Assembly (NCBI GenBank): GCA_934095845.1
Contig: CAKOKS010000011.1
Coordinates: 1 to 18,781 of the forward strand
Reading direction: 5' to 3'
Length of the DNA stretch: 18,781 nt
Origin: an uncultured Bacilli bacterium
GTDB lineage: Bacteria > Bacillota_I > Bacilli_A > RF39 > UBA660
Shown in pieces: positions 7,258 to 14,249 of this stretch (position 1 is its first letter; each line of letters begins with the position of its first letter). The notes under the pieces are model-generated. The model searched no databases. It saw nothing but the letters and a program-made list of their open reading frames with translations, and was not told where the DNA came from. A program made the translations under genes and the position numbers.

Positions 7258-8778
7258 TTATTTAACCACATATGGATTTGTAGTTGTTCCTTCACCAGTT
7301 GGTTCTATAGTTGTTCCAGATTTTAATGATATTACAGGTCGAACACCTAATTCCGAATTAACATAACTAGCATCGATATAGGCTTTGTTTGCAGGAATGT
7401 AGCTTCCAACTAAACCAACAGCCGCTAGTCCGGTGCTTCCAGTCATATATGTAGGAGACATTGTCCAAAAAGATGAGGATGTATATAAATAATTATTTTC
7501 ATCTAAATCGATATTTTTATTTGCATTAAAACCTGCTAACACAGCCTCATCAAGTGTCAAAAATCCAACAGGGTATAATAATTTCCCATTGCCATTTTTT
7601 TGGTCCACAGTAAATTTATCGCCAACTTGAGTACAAGTTAAATTGGGATTAGGAGTTATTGTAAAATATGAAGCTCTAGATACAACACCAAATGCAGTTG
7701 CATTTTTTCCATATCCAATAATTCCATATGCAGTGCCCAAAGAATTGTTCATATTTCCTGTTACAATACTTCTATCATTACAAAACACCGTATCCTCTAA
7801 ATATTTATCATAATTTAGCATATTATCTTTAAACCAATTATCAAGATATTTCTTAATTATTGATTCATATGTATTTGTTTGGGCCTCTTCCTTACTTGTA
7901 GAATTTCCAGTATTATTAATTCCGAACATATATCCAACATAAGCTACATCATCATATTTCGTATTCCATACACTTGTTCCGATCTGAGTATCGCTTCCAG
8001 TTTGAATTTCACATTTACCGTCTGTTGGTATTCCATTAAATATTAGTTTTACTCCTCCTGTTTCTGTTGTTCTTATTATTTTCCAACAGAAATTCCCAAA
8101 TATTATATTATTATCCACTTTTCCTCTATAGTAATATACTGGTATATTAGCTTCGGTTGCTGTTGTTGTATATATTCCATTTGTTTCTTTTCCTTCTGCT
8201 CCTGAACGTACTTTATAATCAATTACTGATGTTGTGTCAGCATTATCTTTTATCATGTTATATAAGTTTATTGAAGCAACACCCATAGTATCCCTTTCAA
8301 CGGCATTGAATGTTAGAACACATACATATTCTTCTCTTACTTCTTCTGTAGCTGTTTTATTTAATGTTACAGTTAATGTTCCATTAATACTTTCTTTGGC
8401 TTTTACAATTGTTGTATTATTTTCAAGTTCATTTTTTATACTTGTATATTTGGCCGTTTTGTCTTCTTTTACTTTACAATTAACACTTACTTCTGCGTCA
8501 TAGTTGCTTGAATTATTTGTTACTTCATATGAAAGTACTGAAGTATCGCCAACTTTTTTTAAATCTTTAGTATTAAAATTTATAATTTTTTTAGTATCAT
8601 CTATTACATCATTATATACATCTTCTCCATCTAATGAAGCTGATGTGAAGATTACAGAAAAATCATCTATGTTTTCAGAAACTTTTGCATTCCCGTTTAT
8701 TATTAAAGTTGTACTAACTGCTGCAAATCCTATACACATTATTATAATTGCAATTATTATTGCACTCTTTCTTTCCAT
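7258..8778 (-). CDS. Large secreted/surface protein: TasA-like N-terminal region plus C-terminal 'WTMSP...GVRPVISL' domain
   Basis: 506 aa. An N-terminal hydrophobic segment (about 5-22) is followed by ISTTLIINGNAKVSE-like sequence typical of TasA/camelysin-type exported proteins. A beta-sandwich region to about residue 160 ends CVLTFNAVER. The C-terminal half contains NFCWKIIR, then WTMSP and GVRPVISL near the end, resembling C-type-lectin/formylglycine-enzyme-like or DUF6273-like surface domains. A frame start at 8811 is rejected because it is a TTG inside the -10 box. The true ATG at 8778 follows GGTGTGTG. Base composition in the distal half is visibly less AT-rich than the neighbours. It stands alone, with its own promoter and terminator. 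A surface adhesin or matrix-like role is inference. Confidence 0.82.
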   Translation of the reverse strand: MERKSAIIIAIIIMCIGFAAVSTTLIINGNAKVSENIDDFSVIFTSASLDGEDVYNDVIDDTKKIINFNTKDLKKVGDTSVLSYEVTNNSSNYDAEVSVNCKVKEDKTAKYTSIKNELENNTTIVKAKESINGTLTVTLNKTATEEVREEYVCVLTFNAVERDTMGVASINLYNMIKDNADTTSVIDYKVRSGAEGKETNGIYTTTATEANIPVYYYRGKVDNNIIFGNFCWKIIRTTETGGVKLIFNGIPTDGKCEIQTGSDTQIGTSVWNTKYDDVAYVGYMFGINNTGNSTSKEEAQTNTYESIIKKYLDNWFKDNMLNYDKYLEDTVFCNDRSIVTGNMNNSLGTAYGIIGYGKNATAFGVVSRASYFTITPNPNLTCTQVGDKFTVDQKNGNGKLLYPVGFLTLDEAVLAGFNANKNIDLDENNYLYTSSSFWTMSPTYMTGSTGLAAVGLVGSYIPANKAYIDASYVNSELGVRPVISLKSGTTIEPTGEGTTTNPYVVK

Positions 8779-8783
8779 TTTTA

Positions 8784-8813
8784 CACACACCATTCTAATT
8801 CTATTATACAATA
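8784..8813 (-). promoter_or_regulatory. Promoter -10 and leader/RBS of the TasA-like secreted protein
   Basis: TATTGTATAAT (-10 at 8803-8808) is followed 11 nt later by GGTGTGTG and then ATG after 5 nt. The arrangement matches that at 559-590. Confidence 0.55.
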
Positions 8814-8873
8814 GTTTTGTTGTATACTTTATTTAATATTTATATTATGTGTAAACCTTTACATTTTATTTAA

Positions 8874-8902
8874 TATAAAAAGGAGTGAAAACATTTTCAC
8901 TC
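8874..8902 (-). terminator. Intrinsic terminator of the ABC exporter gene
   Basis: GAGTGAAAA and TTTTCACTC form a perfect inverted repeat immediately after the stop codon, followed by CCTTTTTAT. Confidence 0.85.
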
Positions 8903-10624
8903 TTAAATTTCTGTTTTATATAGATTTTTATAATAATCACAAGATTTAAGTAAATTCTTGTGTGTTCCACTAGCTATTACTTTTCCATCATCAATTACAT
9001 AAATTATATCAGCATCAATAATGGTTGATAATCTATGTGCAACAATAACAACAGTATGATCTTTTACTAAATTGTCTATTGACTTTTTAATGAATTCTTG
9101 AGAATTGTTATCAAGTGCACTTGTTGCTTCATCAAATAATATTATTTTTGATTTTTTAGCTAGAGTTCTAGCAATAGCAAGTCTTTGTTTTTGACCTCCA
9201 CTTAAATTAACTCCGCCTTCTCCTAAAACTGTATCATACTTCTTAGGTAAAGATTCTATATATTCATCTAAATATGCTTCTTTTATACAAGCCTTAACAT
9301 CTTTAAGTTTAATATTTTCATCAACTATTTTAAAGTTCTCCATTATAGTACGATTAAATATAAATGGATCTTGTCTTATAATTGAAATATTCTTTCTAAG
9401 GCATTCTTCACTTATATCTAAAATATTTACACCATCAATTGTAATTTCTCCCTTATTTGCGTCAAATAATCTAGTAATTAAATTAAATAGTGTTGATTTA
9501 CCTTGTCCACTTGCTCCAACAATAGCGATTTTTTTATTTGGTTCAATTGCTAAATTAAAATCCTTTAAAACGCTTTCTTCATTTGGATAAGCAAATGTTA
9601 CATTTTTAAATTCTATTTCACCTTTAATATTTTCTAAATTAGTTTTTCCAAATACTACATCATTATATTTTTTATTTTCTAATATTTCATTTACTCTATC
9701 TAAAGAAACACTTATCTTTTGATATGTTTGAATAAAATCATTTAAACATTCAATAAACCACATATATCTATAAATATAATAAGTCATTGCAATAAAAAAT
9801 GTTAAAGTTATTTGTTTATAATAAAGTAAAATTATACAAACTATAAATGTTCCAACTTCTAAAGTCGTTTTTAAAAAATCAACAATTATACCAAATCGCG
9901 TTTGTAGATTGATTTCTTTTTTAGATAACTTAAATAAATCTTCTATATTTCTTTTAGCATTTATAATTAGATGATCTTTTATACCTAATGTTTTAATTTC
10001 TCTTATACCTCTAATAGATTCGTTTGCTAAAGAAGTGAATACATCTTGGCTAGATTTTCTTTCTTTATGAGCATCTTTTAGTAACGGATTATATTTCTTT
10101 ATAACAAAATATAATATAACTAAAAATAATATTAAAATTAATCCAACAATCCAAGAGTTAAAAAATACATAAACTAAAATTACTAATGCTGTAACAATTG
10201 ATGAAATCATGTTAATCATTTTTCCAAAAGTAAATGATAAAGAATCAGCATCACTTGTTATTCTATTAATAATTTCTCCACTAGACATTTCTTCAAATGC
10301 AACTGCTGGTAAATTAAGAGCTTTCTTATATGTATTAAAACCAATTGCTCTTGTAAGTTTACTTTCTATTTTTAAAAGTATTGAATTAGCTATTCCTGCT
10401 AAAAATGTACCAATTAACACTCCTATAATAAAATATAAAATTAAATATATTACCGCGTTTCTTACATTTCCAGTTGTTACAGCTTCTACTGCAGCACCAT
10501 TTAAATAACCTGTAAATATACCTGTAAGTCCACATAAAAATATAAGTATACCAGAAATAATTAGTTTCCATTTATCTTCTTTAACAAGTTTCATTAAAGG
10601 TATCCATCTTTTTAATAATTTCAT
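8903..10624 (-). CDS. ABC exporter, fused membrane and ATPase domains
   Basis: 573 aa half-transporter of the multidrug/lipid exporter type, expected to work as a homodimer in the cytoplasmic membrane. Six transmembrane helices cover about residues 20-300. The nucleotide-binding domain has Walker A GASGQGKST at 370-378, signature LSGGQ at 474-478, Walker B ILFDEA at 495-500 and H-loop His530, so it looks catalytically intact. TTAGGAGGT precedes the ATG by 5 nt. It is transcribed alone from a consensus promoter through a leader that encodes a 20-aa peptide. No peptidase domain is present, unlike the exporter at 11431. The substrate is unknown; antibiotic or peptide export, possibly self-protection against the neighbouring bacteriocin, is inference. 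Confidence 0.9.
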   Translation of the reverse strand: MKLLKRWIPLMKLVKEDKWKLIISGILIFLCGLTGIFTGYLNGAAVEAVTTGNVRNAVIYLILYFIIGVLIGTFLAGIANSILLKIESKLTRAIGFNTYKKALNLPAVAFEEMSSGEIINRITSDADSLSFTFGKMINMISSIVTALVILVYVFFNSWIVGLILILFLVILYFVIKKYNPLLKDAHKERKSSQDVFTSLANESIRGIREIKTLGIKDHLIINAKRNIEDLFKLSKKEINLQTRFGIIVDFLKTTLEVGTFIVCIILLYYKQITLTFFIAMTYYIYRYMWFIECLNDFIQTYQKISVSLDRVNEILENKKYNDVVFGKTNLENIKGEIEFKNVTFAYPNEESVLKDFNLAIEPNKKIAIVGASGQGKSTLFNLITRLFDANKGEITIDGVNILDISEECLRKNISIIRQDPFIFNRTIMENFKIVDENIKLKDVKACIKEAYLDEYIESLPKKYDTVLGEGGVNLSGGQKQRLAIARTLAKKSKIILFDEATSALDNNSQEFIKKSIDNLVKDHTVVIVAHRLSTIIDADIIYVIDDGKVIASGTHKNLLKSCDYYKNLYKTEI

Positions 10625-10650
10625 AAATACCTCCTAAATAAAGTTTTTCT

Positions 10651-10713
10651 TTAGTTAATATGTGAAAAAATAAACCTATTTTCACAATAACTAAAACTGC
10701 AAATTGAATTCAT
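10651..10713 (-). CDS. Putative 20-aa leader peptide upstream of the ABC exporter
   Basis: ATG at 10713 is preceded by AGGAAAGGTG at good spacing and opens MNSICSFSYCENRFIFSHIN, stopping 26 nt before the exporter ATG. It has two cysteines and several aromatic residues. It lies in the leader of the exporter mRNA, and its 3' half contains one arm of two mutually exclusive hairpins. This is the layout of ribosome-stalling leader peptides that control resistance ABC transporters. No conservation data are available, so it remains a candidate. Confidence 0.5.
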   Translation of the reverse strand: MNSICSFSYCENRFIFSHIN

Positions 10714-10722
10714 TTTCTCACA
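10661..10722 (-). promoter_or_regulatory. Possible attenuator-like alternative hairpins in the exporter leader
   Basis: The segment TTTTTTCACA (10670-10661) can pair with TGTGAAAA at 10686-10679 (8 bp) or, with one G-U pair, with the leader-peptide RBS/start segment TGTGAGAAAA at 10722-10713. The two pairings exclude each other, so ribosome position on the leader ORF could select between them. The stems are A-U rich and modest in strength. Confidence 0.35.
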
Positions 10723-10745
10723 CCTTTCCTCAAGAATTCAAATTA

Positions 10746-10775
10746 ATTATACTCTTAAAAAATAATGCCTGTCAA
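10746..10775 (-). promoter_or_regulatory. Consensus sigma-A promoter of the ABC exporter
   Basis: Perfect TTGACA (10775-10770) and perfect TATAAT (10751-10746), separated by 18 nt. The implied leader is about 110 nt, room for the 20-codon ORF. It is the strongest-looking promoter in the window. Confidence 0.8.
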
Positions 10776-10856
10776 ATTTTTTTATAAATTTCATATAATA
10801 TTCATGGTAATTTCATTTTTGAATAGTATCATCTTAGTTAGAAAAGGAAGTGATAT

Positions 10857-11081
10857 ATGAGAATAACAATAATAGGTAAAGATAAAAAAGTAAAACAAGA
10901 AATTAATAATATTGTTCACGACTTAAAACTTACTGACGTTATAATTACTAACAACAAAGATGATAAGTATAATATAAAATATACCTCTGCTATTATTATA
11001 GATAATGTTTTAATTGACGACGCCAAAGAACTTTCCTATAAAGAAATGAAAAACGTTATCTATCAATTTATAGAAACCTAA
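10857..11081 (+). CDS. Small thioredoxin-fold-like protein lacking the CxxC motif
   Basis: 74 aa. The pattern MRITIIG-xxx-KxxxxI..., then YNIKYTSAIIIDNVLIDDAKELSYKEMK, follows the layout of small thioredoxin/glutaredoxin-like proteins (MTH895 type): beta strand, CxxC, helix, strand, 'Y-V-x-x-xPALVIDG' and a C-terminal helix after 'S-x-EE'. Here CxxC is replaced by KDKK and the cis-Pro segment by TSAIII, and there is no cysteine at all. A redox role is therefore unlikely; a binding or regulatory role is inference. GGAAGTG lies 4 nt before the ATG. The only candidate promoter (TGTCAA-18-TATAAT, 10770-10799) is weak and shares its -35 bases with the divergent exporter promoter. It ends at a bidirectional terminator facing the bacteriocin operon. 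Distant homology is uncertain. Confidence 0.7.
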   Translation: MRITIIGKDKKVKQEINNIVHDLKLTDVIITNNKDDKYNIKYTSAIIIDNVLIDDAKELSYKEMKNVIYQFIET

Positions 11082-11104
11082 AAAAATTTTTAACTTACAC
11101 ACGT

Positions 11105-11135
11105 AAAAAGCTCTAGAAAATCTAGAGCTTTTTTT
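11105..11135. terminator. Bidirectional intrinsic terminator
   Basis: AGCTCTAGA, AAA loop, TCTAGAGCT, with A and T runs on either side, gives a perfect hairpin with a T tract on both strands. It ends the 74-aa gene from the left and the bacteriocin operon from the right; the stop codon of the second peptide overlaps its T run. Confidence 0.9.
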
Positions 11136-11292
11136 AATGACATTTTGTTTTTGATGTTGCATATCTAAATGCACTTCCCATGGTTCTACCCAAGTCTAAA
11201 AGTGTACTTATAAGTTTTACAAATGAATTAATCATTTGAGTTGTTATTGCTCCACCAACAATGCTTTCAAGTTGTTCTTTACTTAGTTTCAT
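11134..11292 (-). CDS. Double-glycine-leader bacteriocin-like precursor, peptide 2
   Basis: 52 aa. The leader MKLSKEQLESIVGG is typical of substrates cleaved after Gly-Gly by C39-peptidase exporters. The mature part would be 38 aa starting AITTQMINSF and ending TSKTKCH, with a GxxxG motif (GRTMG, mature positions 21-25) and a single Cys one residue from the end. Its ATG overlaps the TGA of the preceding peptide gene by 4 nt (ATGA). With peptide 1 it resembles a class IIb two-peptide bacteriocin, which usually acts by membrane permeabilisation. No known bacteriocin is recognised. It is the last gene of the operon. Confidence 0.8.
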   Translation of the reverse strand: MKLSKEQLESIVGGAITTQMINSFVKLISTLLDLGRTMGSAFRYATSKTKCH

Positions 11293-11429
11293 TTATTGCA
11301 CTTCAGTGGTCTAAAATATCCATCGAGAAAACCTGTTAAAATGGTAAGTATTCCACCAATGATAACACTGATAGCAAATCCTCTTCCACCACCTACAATA
11401 TTTTCAAGTTCTTTTCTATTTAAAACCAT
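11289..11429 (-). CDS. Double-glycine-leader bacteriocin-like precursor, peptide 1
   Basis: 46 aa. The leader MVLNRKELENIVGG shares the LxxELxxIVGG pattern with peptide 2. The mature part would be about 32 aa, starting GRGFAISVII, hydrophobic and glycine-rich, with GxxxG (GFLDG, mature positions 19-23) and ending PLKCNK with one Cys. AAAGGAG for this gene lies within the last codons of the upstream exporter, one base separates the exporter stop from the ATG, and the stop overlaps the next ATG, so export and precursor synthesis are tightly coupled. A third G in GGG leaves the exact cleavage site ambiguous by one residue. Confidence 0.8.
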   Translation of the reverse strand: MVLNRKELENIVGGGRGFAISVIIGGILTILTGFLDGYFRPLKCNK

Positions 11430-11430
11430 A

Positions 11431-13437
11431 CTACTCCTTTCTAACACTTAATAGTTCTTTAAACACATTTACATTTTTATGTGTAATATAAATAATGGTT
11501 GAATTAATATTTTGGTCAATACTCTTTAAAACTTCTAATTCTAAAGATAAATTCAGTTCACTTAAAACTTCATCAATAATGATAATACTTTTTCTTTTTA
11601 AAAGACCTCTAGCAAGTATAATAAGACCTTTTTCTCCACCAGATAAAGGGTTATTATTTGAACTAATATAAGTTTCTAATTTTAAGGGGTATTTTTCTAC
11701 TATACTATCGATTTTGCATATTTTTATAACTCTGTTTAGTTCTTCTTCACTTGTCTTTCTTCCAAATAAAATATTATCTTTAATTGTTCCATTTATAAAT
11801 GATTCTTCTTGAGATAAGTATTCAATATTTTCACGATAACTAGATTCATCAATATCTTTAATATTTTTATTTCCTATAGAAATAGTTCCTTCATAATTTT
11901 CATACTCTCTATTAATAAGTTTCATTATAGTAGATTTTCCACTTCCACTTTCACCAGTTATTCTTACATGTTCATTTTCTTTTATTTCAAAAGATAATGA
12001 ATCAATAATTTTCTTATAATTATTATAAGAAAAAGATACATTTTCAAATTTTATATTACCTTGTTTAAAAGCATCTCCACCACCGACTTTCAAACTTATA
12101 TTATAAAATTCATTTATCTTTCTTATAACTTTCTTTTGAATAATAAATGACGGTAATAAATTAATAACTGAATTAAATGACGAAAACAAATAATTAATTA
12201 TAAAATATATAACAATGACATTCTCAAAAGAAAAACTACCATTAAAAGACTTAACTAATAAATAAGTAAGTATAACAAATTCACTCACTCCTAAGAAAAC
12301 TTTTTTTATTAATTCAATTTGAGAAATGTCCTTTAATAAAGTTGCATTTATACTTGAAAAATTTTTATACTTATCATTTAAAACATCTTTTATATATTTA
12401 CTTGCATTCATATGTTTAACACTGTAAAAAGAGTTTAAATAGCTATGTAAATAGTTGTTATAGTCAGTAGATGCATACATATACTCATTAATTTTATAAG
12501 ATAACTTTTTATAACACCTTATCATAACTAAAGCTACTACAAGAAACATAACTAAAATAAATAATGACAATTGAAACTTAATAAATGTAAGTGCACATAT
12601 AAGCGATAAAATATAAATACTAGATAGCATTAACTCTAGAAAGAAGTTTGTTACTGTATACTCAACTTCTTTAAGTTCATTAGTTCTCTTTATTATTTCA
12701 CCATTATCTTTTAAGTGTAATATTCTCAAAGGGATTAAAAATAAATGATCAAGATAATTTTCATATATGTTATTCCCAGTTTTTCTATTAATTTCTATAT
12801 TTAGAATATTTATAAGATACTCAATTAGCTGAATAAATATACAAATAAAGAAAAATATTAAAATAAGAATAAATTTATTATTATATAACGATACATAATA
12901 GCTATTAATAAAACTTAGAATAACAAGTATTATATTAAGTATTATTATAAGAAAAAGTTTTAGTTTCTGTTTCTTTAGTTCTGCTAGTATATTCTGCCAT
13001 AAAACATTTTTTATGTGTTTTTTGATAAGTTTTTCTTTAGGAAATAAATCTATAATAACACCTGTAAAAGTAGACTTAAATTCCATCACATCCTTTTTTA
13101 TAAGCCCAACTGCAGGATCCATTATAAGAACAAACTTTTCAGTTATTTCATATACAACTACAAAATGAGAAAGAGTATTATTTATTTTTATATGTGCAAT
13201 GTAAGGAAGAATTTCATTTTCTATGTCATCAATCTTTTTACCGACACAGTCAAATCCATGTTTTTTAGCACATTCAATTAAGTTGTATGCTGAAACTCCT
13301 TTACTTGTTGTTAAGGAATCAATTCTTAAATTTTCTAAAGACTCATATCCACCATAATATTTTATTATAGAAAGAAGTGAACAAACTCCACAGTCACTTA
13401 CTTCTTCTTGTAATACTTCTACATTTTTTCTTATCAT
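11431..13437 (-). CDS. Peptidase-containing bacteriocin ABC exporter (C39 peptidase fused to ABC transporter)
   Basis: 668 aa. The N-terminal C39 papain-like peptidase, which cuts after the double glycine, has Gln10, Cys16 (EEVSDCGVCS), His91 (LSHFVVVYE) and Asp107 (MDPAVG). Transmembrane helices cover about residues 160-430. The C-terminal ATPase has Walker A GESGSGKS at 495-502, signature LSGGE at 598-602, Walker B IIIIDE at 618-623 and His653. The D-loop reads LSELN rather than TSALD and the signature ends in E rather than Q, so the second ATP site may be unusual. AAGGGAGGT precedes the ATG. Its clear substrates are the two peptides encoded immediately downstream. No HlyD-like accessory protein or recognisable immunity gene follows. 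Confidence 0.93.
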   Translation of the reverse strand: MIRKNVEVLQEEVSDCGVCSLLSIIKYYGGYESLENLRIDSLTTSKGVSAYNLIECAKKHGFDCVGKKIDDIENEILPYIAHIKINNTLSHFVVVYEITEKFVLIMDPAVGLIKKDVMEFKSTFTGVIIDLFPKEKLIKKHIKNVLWQNILAELKKQKLKLFLIIILNIILVILSFINSYYVSLYNNKFILILIFFFICIFIQLIEYLINILNIEINRKTGNNIYENYLDHLFLIPLRILHLKDNGEIIKRTNELKEVEYTVTNFFLELMLSSIYILSLICALTFIKFQLSLFILVMFLVVALVMIRCYKKLSYKINEYMYASTDYNNYLHSYLNSFYSVKHMNASKYIKDVLNDKYKNFSSINATLLKDISQIELIKKVFLGVSEFVILTYLLVKSFNGSFSFENVIVIYFIINYLFSSFNSVINLLPSFIIQKKVIRKINEFYNISLKVGGGDAFKQGNIKFENVSFSYNNYKKIIDSLSFEIKENEHVRITGESGSGKSTIMKLINREYENYEGTISIGNKNIKDIDESSYRENIEYLSQEESFINGTIKDNILFGRKTSEEELNRVIKICKIDSIVEKYPLKLETYISSNNNPLSGGEKGLIILARGLLKRKSIIIIDEVLSELNLSLELEVLKSIDQNINSTIIYITHKNVNVFKELLSVRKE

Positions 13438-13476
13438 TTTTACCTCCCTTCACTAATATCTTTACCGATAAAATTT

Positions 13477-13529
13477 TCAATTACTTGTTTTTAAAGAAAA
13501 AAATTTTTAATAAAAAAAGAAGTAATTGA
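13477..13529. promoter_or_regulatory. Symmetric divergent operator/promoter region
   Basis: TCAATTACTT (13477-13486) and AAGTAATTGA (13520-13529) are perfect 10-bp inverted arms around an A/T-only-like 33-bp centre. Each arm, read outwards, gives AAGTAATTGARAA with a TTGA-A -35-like hexamer: TTGAAA towards the bacteriocin exporter and TTGAGA towards the 17-aa peptide. Matching -10 boxes are weak (TATTAG on minus; TATGTA or TATAGA on plus). A shared regulator binding both arms is inference. Confidence 0.4.
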
Positions 13530-13583
13530 GAAATAAATTGCAATATATATGTATAGAGAAAGAGTTAGAAAGGAAACACACTT

Positions 13584-13637
13584 ATGTTCTGGAGAGTAAT
13601 AAGAAAAGTTATTAAAATATTAGCTTTATTTTGCTAG
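13584..13637 (+). CDS. Possible 17-aa cationic amphipathic peptide
   Basis: The short ORF encodes MFWRVIRKVIKILALFC. It has four basic and no acidic residues, with R4, R7, K8 and K11 falling on one face of a helix and hydrophobic residues elsewhere, and it ends in Cys. AAAGGA lies about 10 nt before the ATG, a fair RBS. It sits between the symmetric operator and spoIIIAH, divergent from the bacteriocin operon. It has no Gly-Gly leader, so it could be a leaderless antimicrobial or signalling peptide, or a leader peptide for spoIIIAH, or chance. Very short ORFs are hard to prove from sequence. Confidence 0.35.
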   Translation: MFWRVIRKVIKILALFC

Positions 13638-13666
13638 TAATAAATATAAATTCTCTCACATATAAT
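13637..13666 (+). promoter_or_regulatory. Possible sigma-E-like promoter of spoIIIAH
   Basis: CATATAAT (13659-13666) resembles the sigma-E -10 box CATACAAT. GTAATAAA lies 14 nt upstream as a poor -35 match. SpoIIIAH is sigma-E-controlled in B. subtilis, which fits the position. Confidence 0.3.
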
Positions 13667-13688
13667 TTAGCAGTATGGAGGGTATTTC

Positions 13689-14180
13689 ATGATAAACAAG
13701 AAAAATTTATGGTTTTTGACATTAACAAGTATTATTTTAGTTTTGGCAATATATTATGTAACGATGCCACTTGGAAATGATACATATGTCAGCAGTAATG
13801 TAGATGGTGATAAAGAAGTTATGGTTAATATTGAAGAAAGTGAAGCTTTAACAGCTGCTCGAATTGAAAAACAAGAGCAAGATTTAACAGAAATAAAAAA
13901 ACTTCAAGAAATTCTTTTAAGCAACGATAAAACAGTTGATGAAAAAAATGAAGCATATGAACAAATAAAATATATTAATGTTTCTAAGTCTAATGAAGAA
14001 AAACTTGAAAAGAACATTAATAATAGTTTTGAAGTTACATCATTTGTTCAAATCAAAGATAATACCATTAAAGTTGTAATTGCAAATAAAGAAGATTCCC
14101 TTGAACTTGCAAATAAAATCATCTCACTTGTAAATAAAGAAACAAATAATGAGTTTTATGTTACAGTAAAATTTGAATAA
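13689..14180 (+). CDS. spoIIIAH: SpoIIIAH-like sporulation channel protein
   Basis: 163 aa. An N-terminal membrane anchor (KKNLWFLTLTSIILVLAIYYVT, about residues 5-25) is followed by a helical stalk and a C-terminal ring-building (EscJ/PrgK-like) domain, ending VTVKFE. In B. subtilis SpoIIIAH in the mother-cell membrane binds forespore SpoIIQ to form the feeding-tube channel. B. subtilis SpoIIIAH is longer. GGAGGG lies 6 nt before the ATG. No other spoIIIA genes lie next to it here, so it is detached from the usual spoIIIAA-AH operon. It is followed by gerE and gerM, and GerM also acts at the SpoIIQ-SpoIIIAH complex, a sensible functional cluster. Confidence 0.78.
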   Translation: MINKKNLWFLTLTSIILVLAIYYVTMPLGNDTYVSSNVDGDKEVMVNIEESEALTAARIEKQEQDLTEIKKLQEILLSNDKTVDEKNEAYEQIKYINVSKSNEEKLEKNINNSFEVTSFVQIKDNTIKVVIANKEDSLELANKIISLVNKETNNEFYVTVKFE

Positions 14181-14183
14181 CCC

Positions 14184-14212
14184 ACACTATTTACCAAACA
14201 TGTCATAGAATA
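14184..14212 (+). promoter_or_regulatory. Possible sigma-K promoter of gerE
   Basis: ACAC (14184-14187), 16-nt spacer, CATAGAATA (14204-14212). This matches the sigma-K pattern (AC at -35, CATAnnnTA at -10). In B. subtilis gerE is transcribed by sigma-K. Confidence 0.5.
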
Positions 14213-14249
14213 TATTGATTATATATAATTATGAAAGTGAGGTAAACGT

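Noticed and set aside
8234..8836. Two plus-strand open frames (89 and 110 aa)
   Set aside because: Both are complementary to the TasA-like secreted-protein gene, which has signal peptide, RBS, promoter and terminator.
10209..10571. Open frames within the ABC exporter (99 aa plus strand, 61 aa minus strand)
   Set aside because: They overlap a complete exporter with all ATPase motifs and lack RBS support.
6077..11292. Mycoplasma-type code with TGA as tryptophan
   Set aside because: cca and the first bacteriocin-like peptide appear to end at TGA in overlaps with the next gene, and the recognised proteins use TGG for Trp.
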